From positions 1-64,000 of the forward strand of contig CBDDCY010000006.1 of the NCBI GenBank assembly GCA_965226435.1: DNA of 64,000 bases, read 5' to 3'. This stretch comes from UBA6623 sp965226435 (lineage in GTDB: Bacteria; Acidobacteriota; Terriglobia; Bryobacterales; UBA6623). Below are positions 1-8,614 of the stretch, one piece after another; position 1 is the stretch's first letter, and every line of letters starts with the position of its first letter. A program made the translations under genes and the position numbers. Under the pieces are notes generated by a model. The model was given only the letters and a program-made list of their open reading frames with translations. It ran no database searches and was not told where the DNA came from.

Positions 1-2
1 AG

Positions 3-119
3 TTTCTGGAGCGCGTTTACAACGAGAAGCGTTTGCACTCGGCGCTGGGGTATCTGCCGCCGGTCGAGTACGAGCAAACCGTGCTCGAACGGGCAAGCCT
101 CGCGGGAGTGGCGGGATGA
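3..119 (+). pseudogene. IS3-family transposase (OrfB), C-terminal fragment
   Basis: The first codons read in frame from position 3 to a TGA at 117-119 and give 38 residues containing YNEKRLHSALGYLPPVEYE. This is the typical C-terminus of IS3-family OrfB integrases (IS407/IS2-like groups). The window begins inside the gene, so the DDE domain is not visible and I cannot tell whether the full copy is intact. About 270 bases downstream, near 375-387, there is a short terminus-like stretch (aggggtccacccc) that could be the right end of the element, but the other end is outside the window. Confidence 0.75.
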
Positions 120-643
120 GTTTTCCAAGGCATGAGGAAATCTATCGATCCGATGGGCCGGATCTTTGCCGGAGTGGGGCGCAAAGCGAGCGGCTCCACG
201 CCCCGACCCATCGTCTCGATGAGTTTCCAGCCGGGTATTCCTTGGCGGGTTGCGCTCCCGCAGAGCCCGCCGCCGCTTCACCGGCCGAGGAGAAGTTTAC
301 AATGAAGGCCGCTCCCCAGCCAAGCTTTTTTCAGCGAATGGGGAAACCCTGCTTAGCGGGTTGTCTCACTGTAGGGGTCCACCCCACTTGCTTTCCCCGC
401 CGTCGGTCACGGTGGTCGGCTCGTCGGTAACGGGATGGCTTTCGGGTTGCCTTTCCGCGCTCGCACGAGACATTTTCAAATCCCTCATCCGTCGTTCATG
501 GACTAGGACGACAAACGCGGGGCCGTGAACCGCCGGGCGGTACACTTTTCTTGAAAACGCGGCCTTCAGAAACGCGGTTTGGGCGCGAATTGCCGTTAGC
601 GGAAACCGCGCTGCCAACTCGTCACTCTGGCTGTAACCGTGCG
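120..643. other. Non-coding stretch after the IS3 fragment
   Basis: No open frame here has a recognisable family motif. The first 270 bases are probably the 3' non-coding part of the IS3 element or debris from it. The remainder, up to the stop of the minus-strand gene at 644, shows nothing I can name. Confidence 0.4.
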
Positions 644-1582
644 TCATCGTCGCCCTGCCTTCCTTGTCCGAGCGCGGTGCTTGGAACCGCGTCGCTCTCG
701 TTGGGGCTGATGGGAATCGGTGCTGATTACGACATCGCACGGGATGGGCGATGGAGACCGAAGTCGGACCTGAATGACGTCCCCTTTTCGAAACTTCACT
801 TCGTCGGTTCTGAACACGGCACGGGCGAAGAGTTCCCCGGTTGCGTGTCCAAACGCCGCCAGTCCAACAAGGAATGCTGACCCTTCATCCACGGCCCCTG
901 CCCGCGACACCCAAGACAGGGCCTCCTTAAGAGTTCTTCCGGTGATGCGCACCGGGTGGAGTGGAGCTTGGCGACCCGCCCCCACCGGCACACCCTCGAA
1001 TTCCACTTCAAGTCTTCCCTTCCCGAGAACCCCCCACGACCCCAGGGTCCACGAACCAACGACGCCGTACACGGGAGTCCCGCGGGCTATGCAGGTTGAG
1101 CTTCCGCTCCGAACGTCCGCTTCCACCTCAAAGAGAACTCGATGCCCCGGCTTGTGTCTGGAAGTGACTTTGCCGCTCTTGAGCCGCAGCAACACCACAG
1201 CCGTCGCCGGCAGGAGAACCTGTTTCGGAAAGGCGACATTCTGGGCCGCGGGCGGCGAGCCTACGGGCTTGTCGGCGGCTTTCTCGGTGAAGCGAAGTTC
1301 CGGCCGCCGGGCGAAGGGGAAGTCGACGGGAATGATCGGGGCCAGCTCCGTGCCGGTCCGGTCGCGTAATAGGTAGGAAGGCCGATGGAGCTGAAGAGTT
1401 GGTTGAGCAGAGTGTACCCGATCATCCGCCGGTTTTTCCGAACTTTTCGCGTCCGCCGCGGCGGGAACAAACAAGGCGACGACCACCAGCGTGATCCATA
1501 AGTTTGGCCCCACCAACAGCGACACTCTTTCGTGTTCTCGATAGATGGGAGGGCTGACGACTGAAACTTTGTTTTTCAACAT
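644..1582 (-). CDS. Hypothetical secreted protein (acidobacterial type)
   Basis: A 312-residue protein with a hydrophobic segment near residues 28-44 (LWITLVVVALFVPAAADA) that looks like a signal peptide after a long N-region; a later start would give a more standard signal. The middle (about 125-215) has the pattern 'LPATAVVLLRL...KPGHRVLFEVEADV...IARGTPVYGVV...LGKGRLEVEFEGV'. I know this from uncharacterised acidobacterial proteins, where a 'resist or permit' beta-domain describes a value, a default and a rigid limit. No catalytic residues are recognisable. It ends 4 bases after the TRAP permease stop region on the same strand, so it could be the last gene of that operon. Function unknown. 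Confidence 0.6.
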   Translation of the reverse strand: MLKNKVSVVSPPIYREHERVSLLVGPNLWITLVVVALFVPAAADAKSSEKPADDRVHSAQPTLQLHRPSYLLRDRTGTELAPIIPVDFPFARRPELRFTEKAADKPVGSPPAAQNVAFPKQVLLPATAVVLLRLKSGKVTSRHKPGHRVLFEVEADVRSGSSTCIARGTPVYGVVGSWTLGSWGVLGKGRLEVEFEGVPVGAGRQAPLHPVRITGRTLKEALSWVSRAGAVDEGSAFLVGLAAFGHATGELFARAVFRTDEVKFRKGDVIQVRLRSPSPIPCDVVISTDSHQPQRERRGSKHRARTRKAGRR

Positions 1583-1586
1583 TGCT

Positions 1587-3410
1587 TCACCTCCCGCTCC
1601 ATGCGACCGGCCCGAGGGTTAACCAGGGCACGTAGGTAATCAAAAGAACGGCGACGAATAGAATCACCACGTACGGCAACGTATAGCGGTAGATCCGCGT
1701 CAGCGGCATTTCGAAACGAAAGCCGGCGAGGAAAAGGTTTTCGCCCATCGGGGGCATCAAATAACCGAGTTCCATATTGGCGAGGAAGATAATCCCGAGA
1801 TGGGTGGGATCGATCCCATACGCGGCCGCCATCGGGTAGACGAGCGGAACGACGACGATGATGGCCGAATAGATATCCATCAAGGCACCGACGAGAATCA
1901 GGAAAATATTGAGCGCCAAGAGAAACAGCAACGGAGATTCAATGTGACTTTGCACCCAACCCAGCGCGCGGGTGGGAACGTCGACAAGGACGAGGAAGTG
2001 AGTAAAGCTGAGCGCGACGCCCAGAATGATCATGAAACCGCCCACCAACGTGGAGCACTCGACAACCACGCGGGAGAGGTCGCGCGAGACACTCAATGTC
2101 CTGTGAACGACGCACTCGATGAAAAGACTCAAGACCACGGTGAGCGCGGCGGTCTCGACCAAGGTCGCCCAGCCGCCAAAAAAGCCTCCCAAGACGATGA
2201 GCGGCAACAGCAGTTCCCACTTGGCTCCCCACAGAGCCGCGGCGGCTTCGCGCGCTCGGAAGGGCGTGCGCGTCGCGCCGCTCAGCCGACCCTGGCGAGC
2301 GGCCCACCAGGCGACCGCCGACACGAGTAGAACGCCGGGCAGCAGGCCGCCGATGAAGAGCCGATCGATGGGTTGGTTCGAGTAGTAGGCGTAAAGAATT
2401 ACCGGCAGGCTCGGGAAAAACAGCAGGCCGATCGAGCCGGAAACCGTCACCAGGCCGACGGAGGTCTTTTCGGGATACCCGGCTTGGACCAGGATCGGGA
2501 GAAACAGTCCGCCCATCGAGAGAATCGTGATGCCCGACGCACCGGTCAACGGCGTGAAGAACGCCAACACGCAAGCCGTAACGACCGCCAATCCTCCGGG
2601 AGCCCAATCGACCCATGCGGTGAACAGCCGGATCAAGCGCCGGCCGGCTCCCCCTTCCGCCAGAATGTACCCGCCCAAAGCGAAGAGTGGAATCGCCGGC
2701 AGCATCGGCGACGCGCTGAGACGGTAGGTCTGCCCCGGGACCGCGTTCAGAGGTGTCCCGTCGTGCCAGAAAAGCAACAGGGCCGCCCCGCCGATCGCCG
2801 CGAAAATGGGCATTCCCAGGGCCGTGGCACAAAGGATCACCAGCCCGGCGGCCACCGGAATGCCTGTCTCCTCCGGCTTGGTGACAAGGGCCAAAGACGC
2901 CGGAATCACTAGGAATAGCGCCGCTGTCAACCGTCCCTGGAAGCTTTCCGCCGATCGCCGGATAAGACGGCCGGCGATCACGGCGAAACCGGCGGGCATG
3001 ACGGCGAGGGCGGCCCACAGCGGAATCCCCCAGGCCACGACACCGCCGGCGTCGCGTTCGATCAGGACGAGGTCGAGGCTCGCGACGCCCAGCCAAGCCG
3101 CCACCGTCGCGCCAAGCCCGAACGTCAAAATGCGAATCGCCGGGCGCACGCGTTCGGGAAGAAAGCTGACGGTCGACAGCGCCAGATGGCGATCGAAGCG
3201 GGTGGCCAGGGCCGCCCCGAGAAGGGCAATCCAGAGCGTCAGATGTTGCACCAGCGGGATCGAGCCGGGAACACCTCGGTCCAGAAAGGCGCGACCCGCC
3301 ATCTCCGCCAGCGGAAGCAGCGACATCAGTCCGAGCACGGCGATCGAAAGGGCGTTTTCGAATCGCTCGATTCCCCATCGTTTGCTTAGGGGCTGGATTG
3401 CTTCCGTCAT
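1587..3410 (-). CDS. TRAP transporter permease, fused DctQ-DctM
   Basis: A 607-residue integral membrane protein. The first ~170 residues form the small DctQ-like subunit (four hydrophobic segments, WIALLGAALATRFDRHLAL region), and from about residue 185 the large DctM subunit follows with around twelve further segments, including the typical PLTGASGITILSMGGLFLPIL and LVGALMDIYSAIIVVVPL stretches. Such fusions are a known TRAP variant. The pair forms the Na+-driven permease that accepts a carboxylate-type substrate from the periplasmic DctP protein. It lies 43 bases downstream of dctP and is last of the three TRAP genes. The ATG at 3410 gives a short cytosolic N-terminus before the first membrane segment. 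Substrate unknown. Confidence 0.93.
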   Translation of the reverse strand: MTEAIQPLSKRWGIERFENALSIAVLGLMSLLPLAEMAGRAFLDRGVPGSIPLVQHLTLWIALLGAALATRFDRHLALSTVSFLPERVRPAIRILTFGLGATVAAWLGVASLDLVLIERDAGGVVAWGIPLWAALAVMPAGFAVIAGRLIRRSAESFQGRLTAALFLVIPASLALVTKPEETGIPVAAGLVILCATALGMPIFAAIGGAALLLFWHDGTPLNAVPGQTYRLSASPMLPAIPLFALGGYILAEGGAGRRLIRLFTAWVDWAPGGLAVVTACVLAFFTPLTGASGITILSMGGLFLPILVQAGYPEKTSVGLVTVSGSIGLLFFPSLPVILYAYYSNQPIDRLFIGGLLPGVLLVSAVAWWAARQGRLSGATRTPFRAREAAAALWGAKWELLLPLIVLGGFFGGWATLVETAALTVVLSLFIECVVHRTLSVSRDLSRVVVECSTLVGGFMIILGVALSFTHFLVLVDVPTRALGWVQSHIESPLLFLLALNIFLILVGALMDIYSAIIVVVPLVYPMAAAYGIDPTHLGIIFLANMELGYLMPPMGENLFLAGFRFEMPLTRIYRYTLPYVVILFVAVLLITYVPWLTLGPVAWSGR

Positions 3411-3453
3411 GGGTGCTCCGGTAGTCGTTCCGTTCTGGGAGGTGCCCTTCTTC

Positions 3454-4488
3454 TCAGTTCACGGCCGGATTAACGGGGTTTTGCCGGAATTCGTCGCGCA
3501 GTCGCTGAACCTCGTCAAACAGTTCGGCGTCGACGTAATCGCCGCGAAGGCGCGGATAGGCCGCCTCCGCCTCCGCCCGCCACTGCTCCCGCTCGTCGTC
3601 GCTGAGACGGACAACGGTCAGGCCCCTCTTTTGCATCGCCGCGACGGCGTCATCGCCCATCTTCCGGATCGTCGGGCGCAGCCGGTCCCCGGCCTGACGG
3701 GCCGCGGCAAGCATGTCCGCCCGCAGATCCTCGGGGATGCGCCGCCACGCTCTGTTGGAGATCACGGTCCCGCCCACCAGGGGCGCCCACTTGATCGGAA
3801 TCATGTTCGGCGCCAGCTTGTAGGAGCCGTTGAGCAACGCGAAAACCGGAGGGACATCAAAGGCGTCGATCATTCCCGTTTGCAGCGACGTGACCATGTC
3901 GATGGCCGACAAGGGGACGACATGGAACTTCAATTCCTTGTAGATCCTCTCCGCCTCGGGGTCGCCGGCCGAGATAAAGAGCTTCATGTCACGGATGTCG
4001 TCGGGCGTCCTGGCCGGGGTTTTCGAAAAAAAGTGCACCCAGCCGCCGTCGGACCAATTCAAGACCTGAAACCCGCTCTCCTTCATCGTTTGTTCCAGCC
4101 GAGCGGCCAAGCGGTCGCGAACGTAGTCGAGCTCTTCATAGGAGTCGAACATCATCGGGATCTGGAGACAGTTGATCGCGCTATCGATCTGCTCCAAACC
4201 GATCGAGGAAAGCGCGCAGGCGTCGAGCGCTCCCGAACGTACTTGCCGAACACATTCCACGCCGTCACCAAGGACGCCGCCGGGGTAAATACGCAGGTCG
4301 ACCCTGCCGCCGGAGATTCGGCGCCAATCTTGGCGGATGTGCAGCAGAGCCTCGTGCCACGGAGAACCCTCGGGCACGACGGTCCCCATGCGAATACGAA
4401 CGGTTTCTTGGGCGTACGCCGGCGATAGAGTGCCGGAGACGGCGAACGTACAAATCAGGCACAGGGCTAATCGGGTAAAGAGTTTCAT
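3454..4488 (-). CDS. dctP: TRAP transporter substrate-binding protein DctP
   Basis: A 344-residue periplasmic solute-binding protein of the DctP family. Residues 1-26 are a signal peptide ending ...SPAYAQ. The mature part starts with the usual IRMGTVVPEGSPWHEALLHI strand-helix, and contains LYIYPGG-like (LRIYPGGVLGD) and MIDAFDVPP segments expected of the fold. The start ATG at 4488 overlaps the tatT stop (ATGA), and an AAAGGAAA ribosome site sits inside the end of tatT, so the two are translationally coupled. The ligand, probably an organic or sugar acid, cannot be told from the sequence. Confidence 0.94.
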   Translation of the reverse strand: MKLFTRLALCLICTFAVSGTLSPAYAQETVRIRMGTVVPEGSPWHEALLHIRQDWRRISGGRVDLRIYPGGVLGDGVECVRQVRSGALDACALSSIGLEQIDSAINCLQIPMMFDSYEELDYVRDRLAARLEQTMKESGFQVLNWSDGGWVHFFSKTPARTPDDIRDMKLFISAGDPEAERIYKELKFHVVPLSAIDMVTSLQTGMIDAFDVPPVFALLNGSYKLAPNMIPIKWAPLVGGTVISNRAWRRIPEDLRADMLAAARQAGDRLRPTIRKMGDDAVAAMQKRGLTVVRLSDDEREQWRAEAEAAYPRLRGDYVDAELFDEVQRLRDEFRQNPVNPAVN

Positions 4489-5486
4489 TGCTTGTTTCCT
4501 TTCGAGTCGTCTGCCTTCCGGTCTTCTGCTCTGAGATCGAGAATCAGATCGTCAACGTGCGCGAGCAACCATCGAGCCCGCCGTTGCGCCACAAGATTCG
4601 CGAGACGGAGTTCTTCGTGCTGGTCGGGGTCAAGCGCCAGAGCCTGTTCGATCTTGGACTTGAACTCAGCGCGATTCTGCCGTTGATAGGACGCCGCTTC
4701 GGCGTAGGCGACGTAAAGACCGGCGCGTTTGCCGCCGGACAGAGCCAACGCACGCTCAAAATGCCGGTCGATGCGTTCGTAGTCGGGAGTGCCGGGTCGA
4801 GCCGAGGCCAGGGTGACCTCGAACTCGTGCAGAGCGCCTTCGTTCCAGTCTTCATCGAGTTGGAGCGCACGACCCAATAGCGCCTCAACCTCCGGGAGCC
4901 GCGCCAGCATCTCGGCATCGTCGCGCGACACCGAGATCGCCAGTCCGAGCGCGGCGGCATTCCAGTAGAGGAGTGGAACGTGTTTTTCCTTGGTTGTCAC
5001 CAGCGCCGCGGCGGGATCTCGCTGCAGACGTTCCGTGATACCGGGGTAAGCCGCCTCCAGCCCGCGAAGCCCATAGCGCCGAGCCCTTAGATAGAGTTTT
5101 CGGGCACGCGCGCGGATTCGGGCGGCGGCGGCGAGATCACGCTCCGCGACGGCGTCGATGTCATGTTCCACGTAAGCGTAGGAGTAGGTCGTGAACCCGC
5201 GGCAGGCAGTCAACAGCAGACCCCGGTGGCGGGGCGATTCCTCCAGCAGACTCTCGATCAGCTTCAAGCCGAAGGGCAGGGCCTGGCCAACCAATTCGAT
5301 GTCTTCGTCGCTGTCGTAGGTGGCGCCGCCGGACGCCAAGGCGTCTCCGATCTTGTTGACGGCCATGCGGCGAATCGAGCAGCCGGAGCCGACGGTGGCG
5401 CCGAGCAGGGTGCAGACCACGGTCGCCTGGATCAACGCGGCGAAGCGCCCGCCCGTGGGTCGTGTTTTCGCGGAATTCGTTTTCAT
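4485..5486 (-). CDS. tatT: TRAP-associated T-component lipoprotein (TatT-like)
   Basis: A 333-residue all-helical protein with a lipobox (GSGC, lipidated Cys36), so it is probably anchored to a membrane facing the periplasm. The helical repeats (for example YWNAAALGLAIS and GLYVAYAEAASYQRQNRAEF) match the TatT family, TPR-like trimeric partners of TRAP binding proteins described from Treponema. It is the first gene of the TRAP operon and overlaps dctP by four bases. This supports a TPAT-type system (T-component, P-subunit, fused QM permease), thought to present hydrophobic or unusual ligands to the binding protein. The last point is family knowledge, not visible here. Confidence 0.85.
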   Translation of the reverse strand: MKTNSAKTRPTGGRFAALIQATVVCTLLGATVGSGCSIRRMAVNKIGDALASGGATYDSDEDIELVGQALPFGLKLIESLLEESPRHRGLLLTACRGFTTYSYAYVEHDIDAVAERDLAAAARIRARARKLYLRARRYGLRGLEAAYPGITERLQRDPAAALVTTKEKHVPLLYWNAAALGLAISVSRDDAEMLARLPEVEALLGRALQLDEDWNEGALHEFEVTLASARPGTPDYERIDRHFERALALSGGKRAGLYVAYAEAASYQRQNRAEFKSKIEQALALDPDQHEELRLANLVAQRRARWLLAHVDDLILDLRAEDRKADDSKGNKQ

Positions 5487-5653
5487 TGGTTTGTCCTCGC
5501 CTCGTGTGATGAGCCTGAGTTTGGGGCTTCAGGCAGGCCGGGTCAATTAACAGAGGCACAACCTTGAACCAATTCCAAGGCAATTGGGAGATATCGGCGA
5601 TAAACTCCTAAGTGATTGAAAAACCATGAACTTGCTCCATTCAATCAACTGAA

Positions 5654-7732
5654 GTGGCCGTGAACTGCGAGTCCGCTGACGCGAACGTGGGTGCTATAAT
5701 ACGCCGGTCAGCGCTAGCGGGTCGCCCGCAAGGCCGTTCAACGCCACCGGCAGCCAAGTCCAGGGTTCGGTTTGGGGTGTTTGAGGCGGACCTGGCCTCG
5801 CGTGAGCTTCGGAAGGGCGACCGGAAAATCAGGCTGCAGGATCAACCGTTTCAGATTCTGGCCGTTTTTCTCGAGCGGCCCGGCGAAGTGGTCACTAAAG
5901 AGGAGCTGATCGAGAACCTGTGGGGGGATTCTCCGCCCTCAGCGCCGGACCACAGCCTCAGCATCGCCATCGGAAAGATCCGTACAGCTCTCGGCGACTC
6001 GGCCGACAACCCACGTTTTATTGAGACGCTGCCTGCGAGCGCCTACCGCTTCATCGCGACGGTCGAGTTCGTACGGGAAAAGCCACGCGTAATCCCCTCG
6101 TTTGCTTTCCCTCTCTTGGGCGTCGGTGTTGCGGTCGCCGCGGCGGTTATGTTGCTGATCCCGCAGCGTGACTGCGGGAGTAAGAAGGTTCTCGAACCTG
6201 TAGTTCGATTTGAAGTGCCGTGTGAGAAAGACTGTGCCTCCCCCGTAATCTCACCGGACGGCAGCCACGTCGCATTCGTCTCGGGCGACGGAACCCTCTG
6301 GGTTCACGATTTTAAGGAAGATGAGCGCCGTGCACTCCCGGGAACCGAAGAAGCGAACTCCCCGTTCTGGTCGCCCGACAGCCTATGGATTGGGTTTGCG
6401 GCGGCCGACGAACTCAAGAAGGTCCGATTCGACGGTGGCCCCGCGGTCGTGCTGTGTCGGCTCTTGGATCGTTCTTTTTGGGGTGGGACGTGGAGTCCCG
6501 ATCTCCGTTCGATCGTCTTCGGCGTGCACAACCCCGGAAGCTTGCCGCGCCTCTACGAAGTAAGCGCGCAGGGCGGCGGCCGGCCCGAGCTGCTGTTCGA
6601 GCCCAACGATGAGGAGCGCAAGATGGGCTTTGGGCATCCCCATTTTCTACCCTTGGGTGAGGGTCCACGTATGCTCCTCTATGCCGCCGGGTTCCCGAGC
6701 AGATCCAGTATTGTTCTTCGCAATCTCGACACAGGGGAGCAAGACGTCTTAGGGTACGGGGCGGCACCCGCTTACTCCCCGAGCGGCTACATCGTGTATC
6801 AGACGTCAGGGGTAGTCGGGGGCCTTTGGGCCTTGCCCTTTTCGCTCGACACACGAAAGCCCACGGGAGCTTCGTCTGCAGTGAGAACAAACGGCTTGAA
6901 CCCGAGCGTTGCCGACGGGTGGTTAGTCTATCTCAATCGCGGCGGCAGTGTGAGGCTGGTTTGGCGAGATCGAAGCGGAAAAAAGTTGGGTGCGATCGGC
7001 GAACCCCAGGCAGGGATTTTCTACCCGGCGCTATCGCCGGACGAGCGGGCCGTGGCGGTCCGGGGGATCGAGGGCGACACTGAGAACATCTGGATTCATG
7101 AGGTCGGCCGGCGCAGCAAGACTCGCCTGAGTGTCGAGCGCGGGTACGTCTCGGTGCCGATCTGGTCGCCCGACGGCAAGGTTACCTACTCTGCATCCGT
7201 GGACGGCATCATCAACATTTATCGAAAGCCGGCCCGATTCGACGGTGACCCCGAGGTTCTGCTGGCCGGCACTTTCCACGATCTGCCCTGCGATTGGTCC
7301 GAAGATGGGCGGCATCTGCTGTTCTATCGAAACGACCCCGAAACTCTACGCGATATCTGGTATCTGCGGCGCAGGGACGACGGGAGCGGGTACGAAGAAC
7401 GACTGTTCCTGCAAACTCCCTTCTGGGAGCATGCGGCAAGTTTTTCTCCCGACGGACGTTTCGTGGTCTACGTTTCGGACGAAGCCGGGCGGTACGACGT
7501 TTACGTTCGTCGGTTTCCGGAAGGAACGGAGAGGTGGAAAGTGTCGATGGACAAAAGCGGAGCCCAGCCGCGCTGGAGTCACGACGGCAAGGAGATCTTT
7601 TACGTGGAAGGCGACACGCTGTTCGCGGCTTCGGTGTCGACCGAACCCACCTTTGCCGTTAAAGGGCGTCGCCGATTGTTCACATCGGCGCTGCTGCGAG
7701 GAAACTTTGTGCCGTCCTACGATGTGTCGTGA
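5654..7732 (+). CDS. Winged-helix / transmembrane / TolB-propeller protein, cut short by TGA
   Basis: A 692-residue product from GTG at 5654. Residues ~38-138 are an OmpR/CadC-type winged helix (FGVFEADLASRELRKGDRKI ... SIAIGKIRTALGD ... FIETLPASAYRFI), ~149-170 a membrane segment, and ~185-692 PD40/TolB-like beta-propeller blades (SPDGSHVAFVS, SPDGRFVVYVSDEAG, SHDGKEIFYV). It should act as a membrane-tethered transcription regulator with a periplasmic sensor. The TGA at 7730-7732 interrupts a well-conserved ending: in the same frame the sequence continues DGNRFVVVEPVGE ... KVVQNWSAEF up to TAG at 7838-7840, exactly the tail such proteins normally have. A TATAAT at 5695-5700 lies inside the first codons, so a later start is possible although it would clip the winged helix. 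Confidence 0.85.
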   Translation: MAVNCESADANVGAIIRRSALAGRPQGRSTPPAAKSRVRFGVFEADLASRELRKGDRKIRLQDQPFQILAVFLERPGEVVTKEELIENLWGDSPPSAPDHSLSIAIGKIRTALGDSADNPRFIETLPASAYRFIATVEFVREKPRVIPSFAFPLLGVGVAVAAAVMLLIPQRDCGSKKVLEPVVRFEVPCEKDCASPVISPDGSHVAFVSGDGTLWVHDFKEDERRALPGTEEANSPFWSPDSLWIGFAAADELKKVRFDGGPAVVLCRLLDRSFWGGTWSPDLRSIVFGVHNPGSLPRLYEVSAQGGGRPELLFEPNDEERKMGFGHPHFLPLGEGPRMLLYAAGFPSRSSIVLRNLDTGEQDVLGYGAAPAYSPSGYIVYQTSGVVGGLWALPFSLDTRKPTGASSAVRTNGLNPSVADGWLVYLNRGGSVRLVWRDRSGKKLGAIGEPQAGIFYPALSPDERAVAVRGIEGDTENIWIHEVGRRSKTRLSVERGYVSVPIWSPDGKVTYSASVDGIINIYRKPARFDGDPEVLLAGTFHDLPCDWSEDGRHLLFYRNDPETLRDIWYLRRRDDGSGYEERLFLQTPFWEHAASFSPDGRFVVYVSDEAGRYDVYVRRFPEGTERWKVSMDKSGAQPRWSHDGKEIFYVEGDTLFAASVSTEPTFAVKGRRRLFTSALLRGNFVPSYDVS

Positions 7733-7840
7733 GACGGAAATCGATTTGTCGTCGTGGAGCCCGTCGGAGAACGTCGGCCGGTGATCAAGGTCGTCCAAAA
7801 CTGGTCCGCGGAGTTCCAAGGCTCTCAACTCTCAAACTAG
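7733..7840 (+). pseudogene. Detached C-terminal tail of the winged-helix/propeller gene
   Basis: These 108 bases continue the reading frame of the upstream gene after the TGA at 7730-7732 and encode DGNRFVVVEPVGERRPVIKV followed by VQNWSAEF and a TAG stop. The last propeller blade and a basic/aromatic tail ending in xNWxAEF are standard in the family. The break is thus a recent nonsense change or a sequencing error, and not a genuine end of the gene. Confidence 0.75.
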
Positions 7841-7975
7841 TGGGAGAACTTCCGGCTTCCTTGATGTCGGCGCGGATGGACTTTTCTCGCGTTCAGTAAA
7901 CAAACGTCGTCTTGGGCAAGCGCCTCCAGACCCATCGACACCTCTCCATCTGTTCCGTCACGCGGTAAGTAGCCG

Positions 7976-8614
7976 TCACTTGCGGCATTGATAGACAATA
8001 GCCGGCGGTAGATTTCGCCATACAACGCGCGAGATGCGAACTTCTGAAAAATGAGACCGTAGTTGCTTCCTAAAGCGTCTGCCTCTCGGCAGCGCCAGGG
8101 CGGGCAAGTACCCGACAGTGGCGAAATGGCCGCCGCTTCGAAGAGCTTGCGAGGTGACGTCCAGCAATCGCCGTTGTACCCCCTGTCTGAAGCATGTCCA
8201 GGGCAGACCGCTAATGATGCAGTCCACCCGCGAGGCGCCCCATTGCGTCAATAGGTTGGGCAGGCGTCCCACCGAGTCTTCCGCGACGTCGACATCCGGA
8301 AAGCGGCGCCGAAAGACCGCGACCATTCGAGGGTTCTTTTCAACCGCGAGAACACGGGCGCCGGGCTTCAACAGCGCGAGAATACGCTCCGTGAAAGTCC
8401 CGGTGCCGGGGCCGTATTCGACGACGACATTTGTCTTGGCCCAGTCCACCTCGCGCACCATCTCTCTCGCCAACCGGCGGGAGCATGGGGCGACGGAGCC
8501 GATAACGGTGGGGTGGACGACAAACTCGCGAAAGTATTTCCAATTATTGAGTCTCGCAAAATAAAGTGACACCTTTTTGGGGTACGTACGTCTTTGTATG
8601 TATGGGAAATACAA
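7976..8614 (-). pseudogene. Phospholipid N-methyltransferase-like gene, split from its start by IS630
   Basis: The native part (7976-8546) encodes a class I SAM methyltransferase of the PmtA/rRNA-dimethylase-like type: WKYFREFVVHPTVIGSVAPCS at the N-terminus, the SAM-binding VVEYGPGTGTFTERIL, acidic VLAVEKNP, and IISGLPW in the position of motif IV. Such enzymes methylate phosphatidylethanolamine, but other small-molecule roles are possible. The IS630 element at 8547-9638 was inserted almost exactly at the start. Removing it and one TA joins ATGCC (complement of 9641-9645) to the coding part and gives M-P-N-W-K-Y-F in frame, with AAGGA five bases upstream. In the present state only a start inside the element (8614) gives an in-frame leader, so proper expression is doubtful. 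Confidence 0.8.

Noticed and set aside
1939..3378. 479-codon minus-strand frame overlapping the TRAP permease
   Set aside because: Arg/Gly-rich out-of-frame reading of a high-GC gene; the DctQM frame is unmistakable.
2806..4428. Long plus-strand frame (540 codons) across the TRAP genes
   Set aside because: Arg/His/Gln-rich, without motifs, and antisense to two clearly recognised genes.
7730..7732. TGA as selenocysteine codon
   Set aside because: No SECIS-like hairpin noticed downstream and no Cys/Sec expected at this place in the family.
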